From Clonostachys chloroleuca (lineage: Eukaryota; Ascomycota; Sordariomycetes; Hypocreales; Bionectriaceae): 64,000 bases of DNA. The stretch spans positions 3,038,001-3,102,000 of the forward strand of contig JBANAY010000003.1 of assembly GCA_037952775.1 (NCBI GenBank), in the 5' to 3' direction. Positions 1 to 13,151 of the stretch are shown here, piece by piece. The notes under the pieces were generated by a model. It was not told where the DNA came from. It did no database searches and was given only the letters and a program-made list of their open reading frames with translations. A program made the translations under genes and the position numbers. Position 1 is the first letter of the stretch; the number at the start of each line of letters is the position of its first letter.

Positions 1-2190
1 CCTTGAACCCTCGCACCCTCCCCTGCTGGCTCCAAGTGCATGAACTGTCCGTGATCCTCAGGCCTATGACTCTTACATGTCTTATGCCAAATTTTATTAA
101 CTGCTTACTTGTTGACTCGTTTATTTCTGGATGCTTTCATATCCCCCTTTCATGCCAATGTTGCCAGCTGGCTGCCGTACACAACAACGGCAAGGCGCTC
201 TTTGTTTGCCCTTTGCTTCAGCCCACTCTAGACCGTCACGAGGCCTAATGCCACTCCCGGCGGGGATCTGATTAACGCCGTCGTCGGCGGTTGGTCGAAC
301 CATTCCAAACCAACTCGTAAGTAACTGGCAGAGAATGCGGGCCCTGTGATTGATTGAACCATGGTCCGTCGTAATACGTCTTGCCGAAAGAGCATGTTCA
401 TATGACTTGAAAAAAATCCCGGGGAGTCGCATTGCGCCGCCTCTGGGGTATCAGCCTTGCGCGGCTTCCATCAACGCTCAGCGGTGATTAATTGGAGCCC
501 GGACAATCTGCCGCACGTGGTGCGAAGTCTAATCAATTGAATTCACTTGACAGCAAGGGCTTCCTTTCCTGGGCTGACGTATGTTTCATCAACACACCAG
601 TGACGCTTCACAGATCCAAGCGGCGCGATATCACACTCGTGCAATCCTTTGAGTGAAGAAGGCTGTGTCTCTCCACTGAGACCACATCGTCATTTCAACT
701 TGTTGGCCAGACGCATACTTTGAGAAATCCATAAGCGTTGCATAATGGCTATTGGCCATTGCCCACTTGGATAGAGGTAGTCGCCGAGGGTCTTAATATT
801 GACCCTAGAATGAACTGTTTTTATCCTCTCTGCTCAAAATTTAACAAAAAAATATGAGAGAGAGCAAGGATTCACATACTGTGAGCAACTGGGGCCGAAA
901 ATGGAAGCAACGTGCTAAGGCATGTTGGTCACTTCTCAGATGCTGTTGGTTGCAAGCATCCGTAGATATCACAAGGCGGCAGGCAAGTGCGGGCATCACC
1001 ATTTTCCCTTCAGTCTCATAGTAGACTGTCGATTCTGTGCTTCGCAGTACTTTTCTTGCGTGCTCAATTTTTTAGCTTGAACTCTTTTATACCTGAAATT
1101 ACCCACCCAGAGTGCAACTCTTGTCCAGGTCATCCTTTTTCGCTTGGGCAGCTACGGCAGCTATGGGTATTTGAACTGCAATGATAATGCGGCCGCACAA
1201 TCCTGCCACATTCTGCTAGCCGCAGAGTTGAATCAACTGTACATGCTTGATCAAGGACGAACTGCAATAAGACAGATATTCCGTTCCTGTGATGTCAGTG
1301 AAAGCTTTGCGTCATCGACGACTGGTTTCCAGGATAGGCGATAGATCCATGAACCGGGCTTCAGGAACAGGCATAAGCGCTGTGGCATATGATCAATCGT
1401 ATTTCACCCTTCTCGGAAGACACGCCTTGGAGTACGCAAACCATATTGTTGAACAATCTCACTCTCGGACGGGGGTAATGCGGCTCAATGAAGTTGATAT
1501 CACCCACCGTGGGCGGAGGGCAGGGACTATTTTCTCAAGGTTAAGCGGTGGGCAAACAGGCGGTGAATAACCTTATTCAACCCATAATCTTCTTACAGAT
1601 CGTCACAGGCGAGATGATGACGGCAACGAGACCAAGTAGAAGAAGAAGTAGAGCCGGTGATTTGAGCGCTGAAGAGGGCTCCGGCTGATGTTGGACGGAC
1701 CGGTCCAGCTGATCATGGGGGGCCGCTGAAGAGTCGGCGCAAAGCCACCGCAGCTAATTTCTTAGCGGGAATCCCCCTAACCACATCAACTTGCTACAGC
1801 GCCTAACGGTCCTTAACCTTGTCCTAACCCCACTAATTCATTGATTACATGCGCCTCTAACGGCCCATCAACCTTGCCCCGTCTCACCACTCGCCACCCA
1901 TCCAAGGCCTCTACCTCGATATATCGATTCAGCCTCATCAGCCGCCAACAAGCCCTCCCCATCCTCATCATCCTGCGCCTTTCAGATCCGATTGGCAGAC
2001 GTCCGCACCAGGTTCCCTCCGCCTTTATTCCGGCTCCTTTGCGGCTCCTAGCGCCCGATCCCCTTGCTCTTCCCCATACCTATCTCTCTCCTATCGGTAT
2101 ACCCAGAGCTACGGGAAGGCTTCACACACACACACCTGAAGTCATCCCTGTCCAATCAATTACATCTCACTTCCTTTCTTTTCCTTCACC
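1..2190. other. intergenic, no gene recognised
   Basis: No reading frame here looks like a protein: open frames are short, overlap on both strands and lack plausible splice partners. The last 350 bases are pyrimidine-rich with a short CA repeat near 2123-2134, as expected for the promoter and leader of the TMEM234-like gene that starts at 2191. The left edge may hold the end of a gene lying outside the window, but nothing shows this. Confidence 0.6.
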
Positions 2191-2820
2191 ATGGCCGACG
2201 GCAGCGGAAACAGCTCACCCCCCGCCTTCAACTACGTCCTGAGCTTCATCCTTGTCGGCCTGTGCTGGGGTTTCACGACGCCCTTCATCCGCCGGGCTGC
2301 CCGCACGCACAAGCCCCCGCCGCACCCGATCCTCGACTCCCCAGCCGTCAAGGCCAGCTGGCTCAGGTCCAAGCTGTACGGCGCCTTCTTCGGCGTCCTC
2401 GACCTCCTGCGCAACCCCAGATATGCCGCCCCGCTGCTGCTCAACGTCACGGGCAGCGTCTGGTTCTTCCTCCTCATTGGTCAAGCCGGTATGTTGTTTC
2501 CTCCCCCCCCTTCTTGCAGGACTCTTTGCCACATGGCTAGTATCGTAACATCGGGAAGCTTACTTACATGCGTCCTGGGGTTGTAGAGCTGAGCTTGACC
2601 GTCCCCATCGTCAATACTCTGGCATTCCTCTTCACCGTCATCGGCGAGTGGCTTGTCGAGGGCAAGGTGATCAGCAAAGGTCAGTTTCACGGGAACTCCA
2701 CCTCTCCCCCCGGTATCCGAAACAGAAATCGGGGACACGTACTGATAGTATACAGAAATCGCAATTGGCATGATTCTTTCTCTTACTGGAATCGGCCTAT
2801 GTGTTCAGAGCAAGCGGTGA
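2191..2820 (+). CDS. TMEM234-like (UPF0546) small membrane protein
   Basis: Three exons, 2191-2488, 2587-2679 and 2756-2820, give 151 residues. Introns of 98 and 76 nt have GTATGT and GTCAGT donors, and frame is kept at both joins. The ATG has a strong context (ACCATGG). The protein is hydrophobic. An N-terminal helix around residues 12-32 contains the family-like GLCWGFTTPFI stretch. A middle segment follows with NVTGSVWFF and then VPIVNTLAFLFTVIGEW. The C-terminal helix is IAIGMILSLTGIGLCVQ, ending in SKR. This matches the four-helix TMEM234 family, related to the drug/metabolite-transporter fold, in motif order and length. Its transported substrate and membrane are not known from the sequence. 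The gene is convergent with the next one. Confidence 0.88.
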
Positions 2821-3536
2821 TTTGATGGAAATCGGATAGTGTTACCAATCTAAACTAGACTGTCTATGGTCAGCCTCTCACATATCCCTTTCATGACCAA
2901 TTGTTGTGTTTTTTTTTTCCAGCGTTGTACCCAGAGTATATGCCAGCTATAGAATCTGTTCATAAATGCATTTCTGTCTGAGCGTCGTTGACCCAATCCA
3001 AAATTATCATGTCAATTCATTTGCTTGCTAACAACCACAGATGAATTCCTTCCGGCACAAAGAACCCGCCCAGGCCAAGTAGGAAACCCCGAAATGAGAG
3101 GGAAAGAAATAGGTATCTATGGCAGGCCAAAACATATCATCCCAAAACAAGCCGTCTATGAATACTTTTCCAAAACAAATCAAAAAAGAACCCAGAATTC
3201 TCCGTCGCTTCCTTTCCGTCTCTTTCTACTCTCTAGCGCAAGGATAAGAGCCTGCTCTCCAGCGAAAGAGAGAAGAAGTTGATCGGACGTGCATATGATT
3301 CCCATGCTCCCTTACATGCAAACAACCCTAAAATCACCAACCAAAACAAGAATGAATGTCGACTGTTGCCCAACTTCACTATCCCAAAACCCATGTCCTC
3401 GAAGGTCGTATTCGCATGCTCGTTGGCTTGAATGTCGTCGTTCATAAGAAACCGAAAACAAAATTGTTGTTACAAGTCACCAAGTTCCCTGAGGAGTGGT
3501 GCAAGAAGGAGTTCCCTCTCGTTTCTGTCCAGACCC
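2821..3536. other. intergenic between convergent genes
   Basis: This holds the 3' flanks of the TMEM234-like gene and of the minus-strand gene ending at 3537. It is locally A-rich (for example 3110-3200), fitting 3' untranslated regions. No coding exon was recognised. Confidence 0.6.
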
Positions 3537-4471
3537 TTATCGTCGGGCGCGCAGCCAGCGCAGGACAGCTCTCAAGCTTGGGTCCTCTGCCGTCCAGCGG
3601 CCGAGGCCCATGTCAGAAGCCTGCAAGTCCGAGTAAACAGCTTCGTCTGTGATGCTCGCAAGTTCCTAATCCCCGCAAACGTTAGACAACTTCATCCACG
3701 CTTCTCTGAATTCTGTTCCGCCCTCCTGGCCTCCCTCCTCTCTCACGCAGACTTTTCTCCCTTTCCGAAGAGGGCTTGGGGCACGAGACACAGTGATTGT
3801 TTTTGCACTTACTTGGCGGAACTGATTATCGCAAGCCTGGAGGTGTTTGCGGTTCTTGGACCCTGGTCGTCCTCCCTGCAGAATGTAGTCTCGTCGTTCT
3901 ATCCATCTCTGCGCTGCCGCCTGCCGGAGGTAGATCTTCTGCCCCTCGTGGCGCCTAGCATAAGCATCCAGGTAAACCCTGCAGCCAAGAAAGGGTTTCC
4001 GTCAGTTGGTCATCTCGACATTGACAACGTTTGCACCTAATTTTCGCTGCCCTGCGGAAGGAAAAAATAGCCAAGTGCGGGTGGGAAATAGCGTACTGCT
4101 TGAGTTCGGCTCTCCTTTGCTCCTCCTCACCGCCGGAGGCATTGGGGACGCTCGTGTCTGCGGCACATTCGAGGATGTGCTGACCGTCGATGGCGCACTG
4201 CCTGAGCGCTGCCCAACCTTCAGTGTAGTGGTCTTCGGAGTTGATCGGTGAGGTCGGTGCCGCAGCAATGTAATATTGAAGGGTTCGGAAATCGTCCAGG
4301 ATCTCTGCAACTCTTGCCGTGCGGTATTCGTTCACTTTAAAGAAGAATAAGGAGGCTGCAATCAGTCACGGCACTTTCGGTGTGGGCACTTTGGGAGGGG
4401 CTTGCAAGATGAACTGCCGAGAGGGTTCGCCGCTTGCCACTTGTGGAGAGATAGCACTTACAACCGTCCAT
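3537..4471 (-). CDS. uncharacterised 200-residue protein, four exons
   Basis: I do not recognise the family. The model is complement(join(3537-3665, 3813-3978, 4037-4334, 4462-4471)), 603 nt. All three introns (147, 58 and 127 nt) have clean borders: donors GTAAGTG, GTGCAA and GTAAGTG, and acceptors ending TTAG, GCAG and AAAG. Frame holds throughout and the model ends at TAA. The start is an ATG in good context (A at -3, G at +4) inside a 10-nt exon encoding MDG plus one base; exon 2 alone has no ATG. The N-terminal half is acidic (RVAEILDDFRTLQYYIAAAP). The C-terminal half is strongly basic and looks helical (RVYLDAYARRHEGQKIYLRQ; ending LRAVLRWLRARR). No membrane segment or signal peptide is seen. 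Because splice signals and frame agree, I think it is a real gene. Its function is unknown. Confidence 0.7.
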
Positions 4472-7400
4472 TGTTGAGGACTTTTGAGTTAATGGGTGAG
4501 AGATAGGGCTGGTGGTATTCAAAACCAGTAGGAAAAAATTGCGTGTAAAGGCAAGAAGAGGTGATGGAGTTGGTTGATAGAGTGAGACGTCTGGATTGAT
4601 CAGGATTGGACGGTGGAAGAGGGGAGAAGGTGACTGAAAAGGTGCCTAAAGCAGGTCAAGTAGGCCGTTGATGTGGTGGATGTGGTAACAGATAGCGGTC
4701 GTCGATGCCAGCAGTCGTGGATGATGGTGAGTGTGGTGATGCCCGTCGAAGCAAAGCAATGGGCAATTGGAGATTCCCAGAGCATCCTTTTGTACATCAC
4801 AACAATCTGCTGCCTTCATCTCATGTAAGGGGAGGGGGGTCGCATCTTGTGGTTCTGGCCCTGCGGTGCTTTTCCAGCAAGGAGCCAGCAGAGACAAGCG
4901 ATCCCGGGCCCAAGATCACAACTACTGTTCTTCGTCATCCACCTTGCTGCGGATGTCTATGAAGACGTCCCGGGGGCATTTCAGCGTGAATTGCAATGCT
5001 GACTCCTTATACGGCGAGCGACCCGGAACATCAGCTGCCTCGGGGTCAAAGGCAGGAACCAACGAGAGCCTCTATCGTCGTCTCCACCTGGAATAAGGTC
5101 GTGTAGTGGCTCCTTCCCGTATACTTACCACTACTGCCGGTGTGCTGCAACCAGTTACACACAGAAAGGCCTGCCAAGCAAAGCCCCCCGGGGGTGATGA
5201 GGGTGGGGACAGGCATCTTTCTAGACGTTTGACCATTTGAATTCACTGCGTCGGACATTAAGCCCTAACCTAACATACATCTAGCAATGCCTTACGCAGG
5301 TACATCCACATCCATGCGATAGGTTGGGAGGGGGCTGCTCACACCTGCGACTACCACCGAGGTGTCCAGTAGTCTGGGAAGGATGATCAGGTTACACTGG
5401 CCCTGCCCCAATAGTCCGCGCTGGGCGTACCTGCCTCTGCTGCAGCATGCTCCGAAGGAGGGCAGGAAGGGGGGACGGGGAAAATTCACCACAAACGCCA
5501 TGCGCACCGTTCATTCCAGCTGTCTATGGTCTAGCAGGCTGTCCAACCAAAACTCGCCACCAGCCCTACTAGGCCACAAGCCCTACCGTCATCCACCGGC
5601 CGCTAGACAAAACGCAGCCCATCAGGACGAGAGGGAGCGGGCAGCAGAGAAGTCAAGCAAACGCTCATTCTCCGGCCACACATGTGAGGCTGGGGAGGCT
5701 GCCGTTCAGCTATTTCGAGGCCGGCTGTCTTTTACCCAGTAGGGCAATGTGTGGATCTTAGCGCCATCTTTGCCATGCAAGGACCGTCCCATCGGGGCCA
5801 ATGAGCTGGCCAGCAGCCCACGGCCCCATCCAGATCAAAACGGGCAGCACAGCTGAATCGATTCGTCCTCCAGAGCGTCTTGCCCATGCCATTGGCTGCG
5901 TGTCAAACGAACGGCTTTTATTGAGGCGGGCCCGCATCGACACCGCACCACCCGGAGTTTATTGAACACTGGGCCCGGCTCCTTCGCTAGCGACTATCTG
6001 TCCATGTGTAGGTATGTAGGTATTAGTGCAGTGGGCACCTGGAGTCTCTGGGTGAAGGGGATTTGGCACAGCATGATGTGATCTTCTTCGACGCCATCTC
6101 CACCCCGGCAGGCCTCTCAAGCCCTGGCAAGCCCTCTCAAAGCCTCTCAACAGATTCAGAATGCCCACTCGACCGACTAGTAGTCAAGCCACTCCCCCCT
6201 GCGTCGTCACTCACTCACTCTCTCGGCCGACGCCGTAGCCACAGTGTCATAGTTGCAACCCACACCTGCTTTTCAGCCCAATAACTGCCTGCCTCGATAC
6301 AAACCATACCAAGGCGGTGCCCCCGCTTGACGCACATCAACATCGTGGAAAAGCCACTGGAAACACCGGTGCCTGCAAAGACATGTCTCCATATTAATCA
6401 CCTTGTGCTTGATTCTACGCTAGCTATCCAGGCACGCGGATTGGCCTCCCATCAAAAGAAACGGACGTCGTATCACTTCTACGTTATTTCCCTTCCCCAT
6501 CCCCCCGTCTGCGTACGTCAATGGTTTCCCACGAGGTGTCCCGCTAGCTCTATATTTAATATTACTGCCATCAAGGGGACAATGGCATGGAAAAAGAAAT
6601 TTTAGAGTATGGGTCGGTTAGTCGGGCCTGGGTTGATCTTCGATTTCAACCAGACAGCAACCCAACGTTACACTTCAAGGGGGCCTCCCGGGTAGGAGAG
6701 GAACCAATCCCCCCAAGACAGACCAGATTGGGCATGTCGTTACGGATTCGGCTGAGATCTCTCATCCCCCCCTTAATTGATTGGACCCAAACCCCATTCG
6801 CAGCGGTCATCAGTCATGTCGGATTCCCCATTGGGAACCCAAGATTGACGATATCGATCGCCCGAATTACTTTTTCTGACTGCGCCGCTGTAATTCTCAG
6901 CGTCGCATTTAGCGGAGACCTCCAGGCGACACTGGGCCGGCTGATACCATGCCACTGTAGCATTCGGGAGCCACGGTTTACCAGGGTCGCGCATCATGGT
7001 TCATCGACATCATCACAATATAACTTTAAGAAGGCTGCCTGGTCTGTGTCAGCCGCAAACCCAGCTGATTACAGGGCCATCTCAGCGCCCTCGTGGCATT
7101 GGATCTCCCAGGCAAGGTGCATATACATGTATGCGACCCACCTTGGACTACATCCATCTGCCAGGCTCAACAAACCTTTCCCTGGACTAGGGGAGCTGTC
7201 AATCCCGACCGTGGAGCCCGCCTCGTCACCAGCATTGTGGCTTTACCAGGCCCTGTGGGTTGATTGGGTATCGTGCCATGTGCATCGGAGATCTCCAAAA
7301 CCCATGCATTGCAATAATTGGTATTGATTGTCTGATTTGTAATAAGATAAGACACGGGAGCGGGAAGCCCACTGCCATTCACGCCCACGTCCAGCTGGCA

Positions 7401-7601
7401 ACTTGGTCGCACAAGCCCTCTATGTCTCTCAACAAGGGTAAGAGAGTGTGTCTAGATGGATGGAGTGTCTATAGTTATGGTGCCTGTGTGAGAGTGTGTG
7501 TGCCCCCCCGCGAATAAGTACGTCCGTATACGTCAGGGTTCATCCATGAATATCATCAAGTCAATTACCATTCATTCGCCAGTATCAAGCGGCCGCTCTG
7601 T
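4472..7601. other. 3.1 kb intergenic, no gene recognised
   Basis: This contains the upstream region of the unrecognised gene and the 3' flank of SCL1. The longest open frame, on the plus strand at 6587-7327, has an odd composition, no family-like motif and no splice partners, so I treat it as chance. A GTGTGT-rich patch near 7480-7500 is simple sequence. Confidence 0.55.
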
Positions 7602-8685
7602 TTAATCCTTCTCTGCGATCGCTTGTAACCTCTCGTCGATCTCCTCCTCGGTCAATTTGCGGAATCCTGGTTCAGTTCCCTCCTTTCCGTCAGCCCGGGG
7701 ACCACCCACAATGCCAATCTCAATCTCGCCCTTCTTGAAGTCCATGCTCAGAACCGTGCTGAGGGTCGTGATTGCCAGCTCGACAACCTCCTCCCAGTCA
7801 CCCTCAGCATGGTCCTTGTTTCGGAGTTTCTTTTCCAAGTGATTCAAAGCCTCCTGCTGCTTAGGACCGGCCGCGGTGCCCTTGTATCCAATGAAGTATC
7901 CAGCCGGGTCGCACTTGAACAGCTGAGGTCCAAGCTCAGAGTCGAGGGAAATCAGCGTGGTGGCGACACCGTATGGTCTCATGTAAGCCTGTATTCAGAT
8001 CAGCGTCCGAGTATTTCCCCAATCAATCATCTCAGCCGGCAGTTGGAAGGACCCCTTACCCGTTGGGTGTAGACCTGGCTGATGTTGGCCAGGCGCTTGG
8101 CCAAGACATCAGCTGGCATCTCGTACCCGAACTTGTATCGGAACTCTGCAGCTTCTGACTGGGCTCTTTGTGCGAAGACTCGGGCATCGGCGATGGAGCC
8201 AGTGATGACGCAGCCGACCGAGGGGGAGATCTGGAAAATGTGGGAGACGGAAGAAGGGTCGATGAGCTTGTCCTGTTCATTTCCTCGAGTGAGTCTTCTT
8301 GAGAAACCCTTCATGCTGATGACCGCCCTAGGCGGAGGAACAAACGTACGGGAACCTTCTTCTGTGAGAGGACAACAGCACAGTCCTTGCCTCGGATGCC
8401 TACAGACATGATGTTGGCAGCTGTGATGGCCTTGAAGGCGTACTCTAATTCCGTTCATCAGCACAGTCCTTACGAAATCGGCTCAGGAGCTCTCCGATCC
8501 AGTCGTTTGAAAGTCGGCATTCAACATACCGACTTGGTACAGGCGGCCATTATCGGCAAAGATGGTAATGTGACGGTCGTATGCGCTGGCTGCGGTTTCG
8601 ATACAGTTAGCAAGGACCTTGCGGTGGGATGGCCAAGCAAGCTAGGGGAGGGGTAGGTAAGTCCAAAGCTGTGCGTACCCGACAT
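7602..8685 (-). CDS. SCL1: 20S proteasome subunit alpha-1 (PSMA6/Scl1)
   Basis: Five exons, complement(join(7602-7988, 8060-8272, 8350-8444, 8530-8589, 8679-8685)), give 253 residues, close to the yeast subunit. The first coding exon is only 7 nt (ATG TCG G), and the four introns are 71-89 nt. The alpha-type N-terminal signature is present: AYDRHITIF, then GRLYQVEYAFKAI at residues 17-29. It is followed by [39 protein letters not shown] residues and GPKQQE. The alpha-1 type is supported by [13 protein letters not shown] and by the C-terminal [11 protein letters not shown]. Alpha subunits form the outer heptameric rings of the 20S core and gate substrate entry; they are not catalytic. It shares a 940-bp divergent promoter region with the WKF-domain gene. 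Confidence 0.97.
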
Positions 8686-9625
8686 TGTGAACAAAAATCA
8701 CAGAATCCTGTGCCTATGCTTCTTTATGGTGAGAGAATCCAAAGGCGACTTGTCGGGGATGTGTTTGTAGCTTGACGATTGATATCGTTGGTGCAGTGCG
8801 GGAGCTCGAAGCTACCTGATAGGTATTGACGTCTACGCGTGCTGGAGCTGCCTTGACGGGTGAACCGCGGCTAATTGTCCCACCAAGCGAAGTGCCTGCT
8901 GATGAAGTTGCCTTGCCGTTGTGCTGCTTTACAGAATAACTATCCGAACACTCAAAAGACTCTTTTTCAAACTTTCTCATGGCAAGGTTTTCATTTTTCA
9001 TGTCGATTATATATTCCACTCTCCATTCACTAACCTGGAAATCTTCCTTCATCAATTGTCGTCAGTGAGGGTCTCTTCATGCTGAACATTTGGCATGAAC
9101 CACAGCCAACTGAGCAATGGGCAGAAGTAAGAGCTTTAAACAATATATGTGCATCCTGTAATATACAATCTAATTCTCGACCTTTTCTTATTTTCGATTT
9201 TGGAAATCCAAGTTCCACTGACCAGGCATGAGGCAGCAAGAGCTCTGCTTAGTCATGAGAGAGACAACTGCTCATTGGCTGAGCGCAACTCCAATGGATG
9301 GTTGCCCATCAACGCTGGCAGAAAAAAAGCGACAACTTGGACCACATATCTTGTCCCACCAACTTCACACTCAGTACCCGTTAGCCTGCATACTCTTTCT
9401 ACCCAATCCGGTTAAGCCATAGGTCGATTTCTTCCCTCACCGCCCTCAGTACGTCCAAAAAGGACGAAAAGCGGTACATTTTGCGCCTAGTCTGTGGCAC
9501 CCGAGCGGCAGAGAAGGGTCCCTGGAAGGCAAGAAAAAAGTTGATGTCCCAGAACGCATCCGTCACACGCGCGCAACACACCCACAGAGAGTGAAGATTC
9601 TGTTTCCCACACCCAGAAAGTCAAC
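8686..9625. promoter_or_regulatory. divergent promoter region SCL1 / WKF gene
   Basis: This is the 940 bp between the SCL1 start codon (minus strand) and the WKF-gene start codon (plus strand). A minus-strand open frame of 113 codons (8714-9055) lies upstream of SCL1 but has no recognisable content. No specific binding site can be assigned by eye. Confidence 0.5.
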
Positions 9626-10780
9626 ATGTCGGCCGCCGAAACGCAAAAAGTCCCTGCCTGGAAGCGATTGGGCCTGAAGCTCAAGCAGCCCGCAGCCGCT
9701 GGGACGGAGAGTCCCAATGGGCTCTCTAGCATTGGAGCCGTTGGGCATCCAAGCAGCAGCCTGGCCCAGCCGAGCCCCAAGAGAAAGCTTGCCCCGCCTG
9801 CATCGCATCTTAACCCTATCCATGGTAATAAAAGGCCACGAAGGGATGAGTCGCCAAAACCAAAGAAAGTCACATTCGATGATACTCCGACAAAGACGGG
9901 TGTTCCCGGCAACAGCGACATCAGGAAGACGCCCGCCAAAAAAGAGGCCAAGCCTAAAAAGAAGAGCCCCGCGAAGCAGGCCCAGCCGGCGCACGATCTC
10001 AAACCCGCCCTCGAGTACCTGCGACTGTGGAAGACATCCAGGGAGAGCTGGAAGTTTAATAAAAACCACCAATCCTCTCTCATCAAACACATTTTCGACG
10101 GTCCAGACTCAATTCCAACTTCCGACGTCGAGGCGTTTTACGAGTACATCAAGGACTTGAAGGGTTACGTCAGAACCCGCCTGCGGGAGACCGCCATGGA
10201 GGTTAAGACTCGGGACGAATCAGATGGGTACGCATCTTTCCCCGAAGGGACCACAGATGAAGACGAAAAGCAAGCAGCCTACGACTCTATCCTCGCAGGA
10301 ATTCTACGTCGGCGCAATGCTGGCAAGCGCAAGTTCTTCAGCGAGTCGCAATATGTCTCGGAGAGCGAGGATGGCGAGGTCATTGTATGCCGTCTAGTGA
10401 AGCGCATGCGAGCAGAGCTTGTGCTCGATGCGCTGTCAGACAGCGAAGAATCAACAACCACAGACACCAGCACTTCTTCCAAGACCGTAACAGCAGGCGA
10501 CAACAGCAACACAGTTTCCACCGACGAAGCTAAGCAAATAACAATCAATGGCGCCACGACACGCAGACGGCGGAAGCTTCGTGTCAATGTGGACGACACC
10601 AGCTCCGAGTCTGAATCTGAGAGTGACTCTGAAAGCAGTAGCAGCAGCTCATCAGAAGATTCGGATAGTGACGAGGAAGAACGGCCTGATGAGGATGAGA
10701 CATCCAGCAGTTCCTCTTCTTCATCTTCAGACGGCGATTCAGACTCAGAATCGGAGGAGGAGAGCGATGAGGAGGACTAA
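9626..10780 (+). CDS. WKF-domain protein (C7orf50-like), probably nucleolar
   Basis: Single exon, 384 residues. The N-terminal third is basic and low in complexity, with lysine/proline-rich patches that could act as nuclear localisation signals (KRPRRDESPKPKK, KKEAKPKKKSPAK). The folded part, about residues 131-195, begins YLRLWKTSRESWKFNKNHQS and ends near YVRTRLRETAMEV. The SWKFNK core is the hallmark of the WKF family (Pfam PF10180, formerly DUF2373), which includes human C7orf50. The C-terminal tail, about 328-384, is almost entirely Ser, Asp and Glu, resembling casein-kinase-2 target tails of nucleolar proteins. A role in ribosome assembly is likely by family but is not shown here. The ATG lies in a plain AACATGT context. 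Confidence 0.88.
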   Translation: MSAAETQKVPAWKRLGLKLKQPAAAGTESPNGLSSIGAVGHPSSSLAQPSPKRKLAPPASHLNPIHGNKRPRRDESPKPKKVTFDDTPTKTGVPGNSDIRKTPAKKEAKPKKKSPAKQAQPAHDLKPALEYLRLWKTSRESWKFNKNHQSSLIKHIFDGPDSIPTSDVEAFYEYIKDLKGYVRTRLRETAMEVKTRDESDGYASFPEGTTDEDEKQAAYDSILAGILRRRNAGKRKFFSESQYVSESEDGEVIVCRLVKRMRAELVLDALSDSEESTTTDTSTSSKTVTAGDNSNTVSTDEAKQITINGATTRRRRKLRVNVDDTSSESESESDSESSSSSSSEDSDSDEEERPDEDETSSSSSSSSSDGDSDSESEEESDEED

Positions 10781-11083
10781 GTGTTCAATTATCTCTTTAC
10801 TTGTCTACTTTTTTGTTTCCAAACACCTTGTGTCGTTATTTAAATCTGGGGATGATGTAATGTTTGTCATACGCGAAGAATGTAACGTCTCGCAAGGGAA
10901 TAGGGCTGGATGTATTGTATCACCCATGAAAGATTACATGGATTATTTTAAATAGATACCCCACGGAATCAACGTCATTTTGCTTTGGCTGGCTTTGATT
11001 TTCCTGGCTTGAAGTGCCTCGTGCCCTTTACTAGGATCACAGATTGTATCATTCTGAAACACCAATTCTTCTTCTACTTTGGA
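10781..11083. other. intergenic between convergent genes
   Basis: This holds the 3' flanks of the WKF-domain gene and the PhyH-family gene. It is AT-richer than the genes. No coding exon was seen. Confidence 0.6.
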
Positions 11084-12351
<1,268 letters not shown>

Positions 12352-13151
12352 ATTGGCAGCGGTGTAACCCAAGCTAAAGCGATGAAATGCAAGACTTCGA
12401 GGAAGCAGTCCAATCAGGAAGTGGGTGTAGTGATGTCTTTTCTTTTGCAGGGAAAAATGACACTCGGGAAACGGGCTGCAGCGTGTGAGTGGGAATGTCT
12501 CTTTCATGCCACTTATCACTTGGCTGGCGATAATGACGGGTGCGGGGGCAGCCGTCGCACAGCGCGGGGAAGTCCGAAACGTACGACTCACATTGACTTA
12601 AATAGCAATAAGTTTGGGCGTAAATACATGAACTGATAGATTAGGCAGGTATACATACACCCAGTGGCTCTGCTCTCTTCCAGTTAGTAATTTTGTTAAG
12701 ACGTTCGAGCTCACACGCACAGCTCAGTCAGAGACCAAACGGGTGGTGACCTCCACAGATTAAAGCAATTCCCAGCCGAGTACCAGAAAGCCATTAACAT
12801 CATACATGGGGCGGAACCTCTTAATCTTGAAACATTCCTAGTCCAGTACGCCATGTGTGTTCATAAAATCAGGGTGTTCATCCATCTATCCTCATGAGGG
12901 AAGTGGCGCATTACACACACATTTACCAGGACTACACACATCAAAGCCGAATTCATGACATCTTCTCTTCAAAAATTTTAAACCAATAATGAGACCCAAG
13001 TGATTTCCTAGGTATTCTACTTCGCTCACATTATGATTACCTTTGGCCGAAATGAAAAAATTTGCCAGAAACGCCGGACCCTATATATGTCTGTATAACA
13101 GAGCCAGTAGTAGAATAAAGTTAAAAGAAAGAGAATATCAAGCTCCCCCAA
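12352..13151. other. 800-bp intergenic, tandem minus-strand genes
   Basis: This contains the promoter side of the PhyH-family gene and the 3' flank of the four-helix membrane protein gene. The part near 12900-13150 is AT-rich. No gene was seen. Confidence 0.6.

Noticed and set aside
6587..7327. 246-codon plus-strand open frame
   Set aside because: No recognisable motif, unusual composition for a protein, no splice partners, and overlapping open frames on the opposite strand. Treated as chance.
8714..9055. 113-codon minus-strand frame just upstream of SCL1
   Set aside because: It lies in the SCL1 leader/promoter, has no recognisable content, and cannot be joined in frame to the clear SCL1 start exon.
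9487..10092. Two long minus-strand frames opposite the WKF-domain gene
   Set aside because: Antisense shadows of a low-complexity coding region. The plus-strand frame contains the conserved WKF block.
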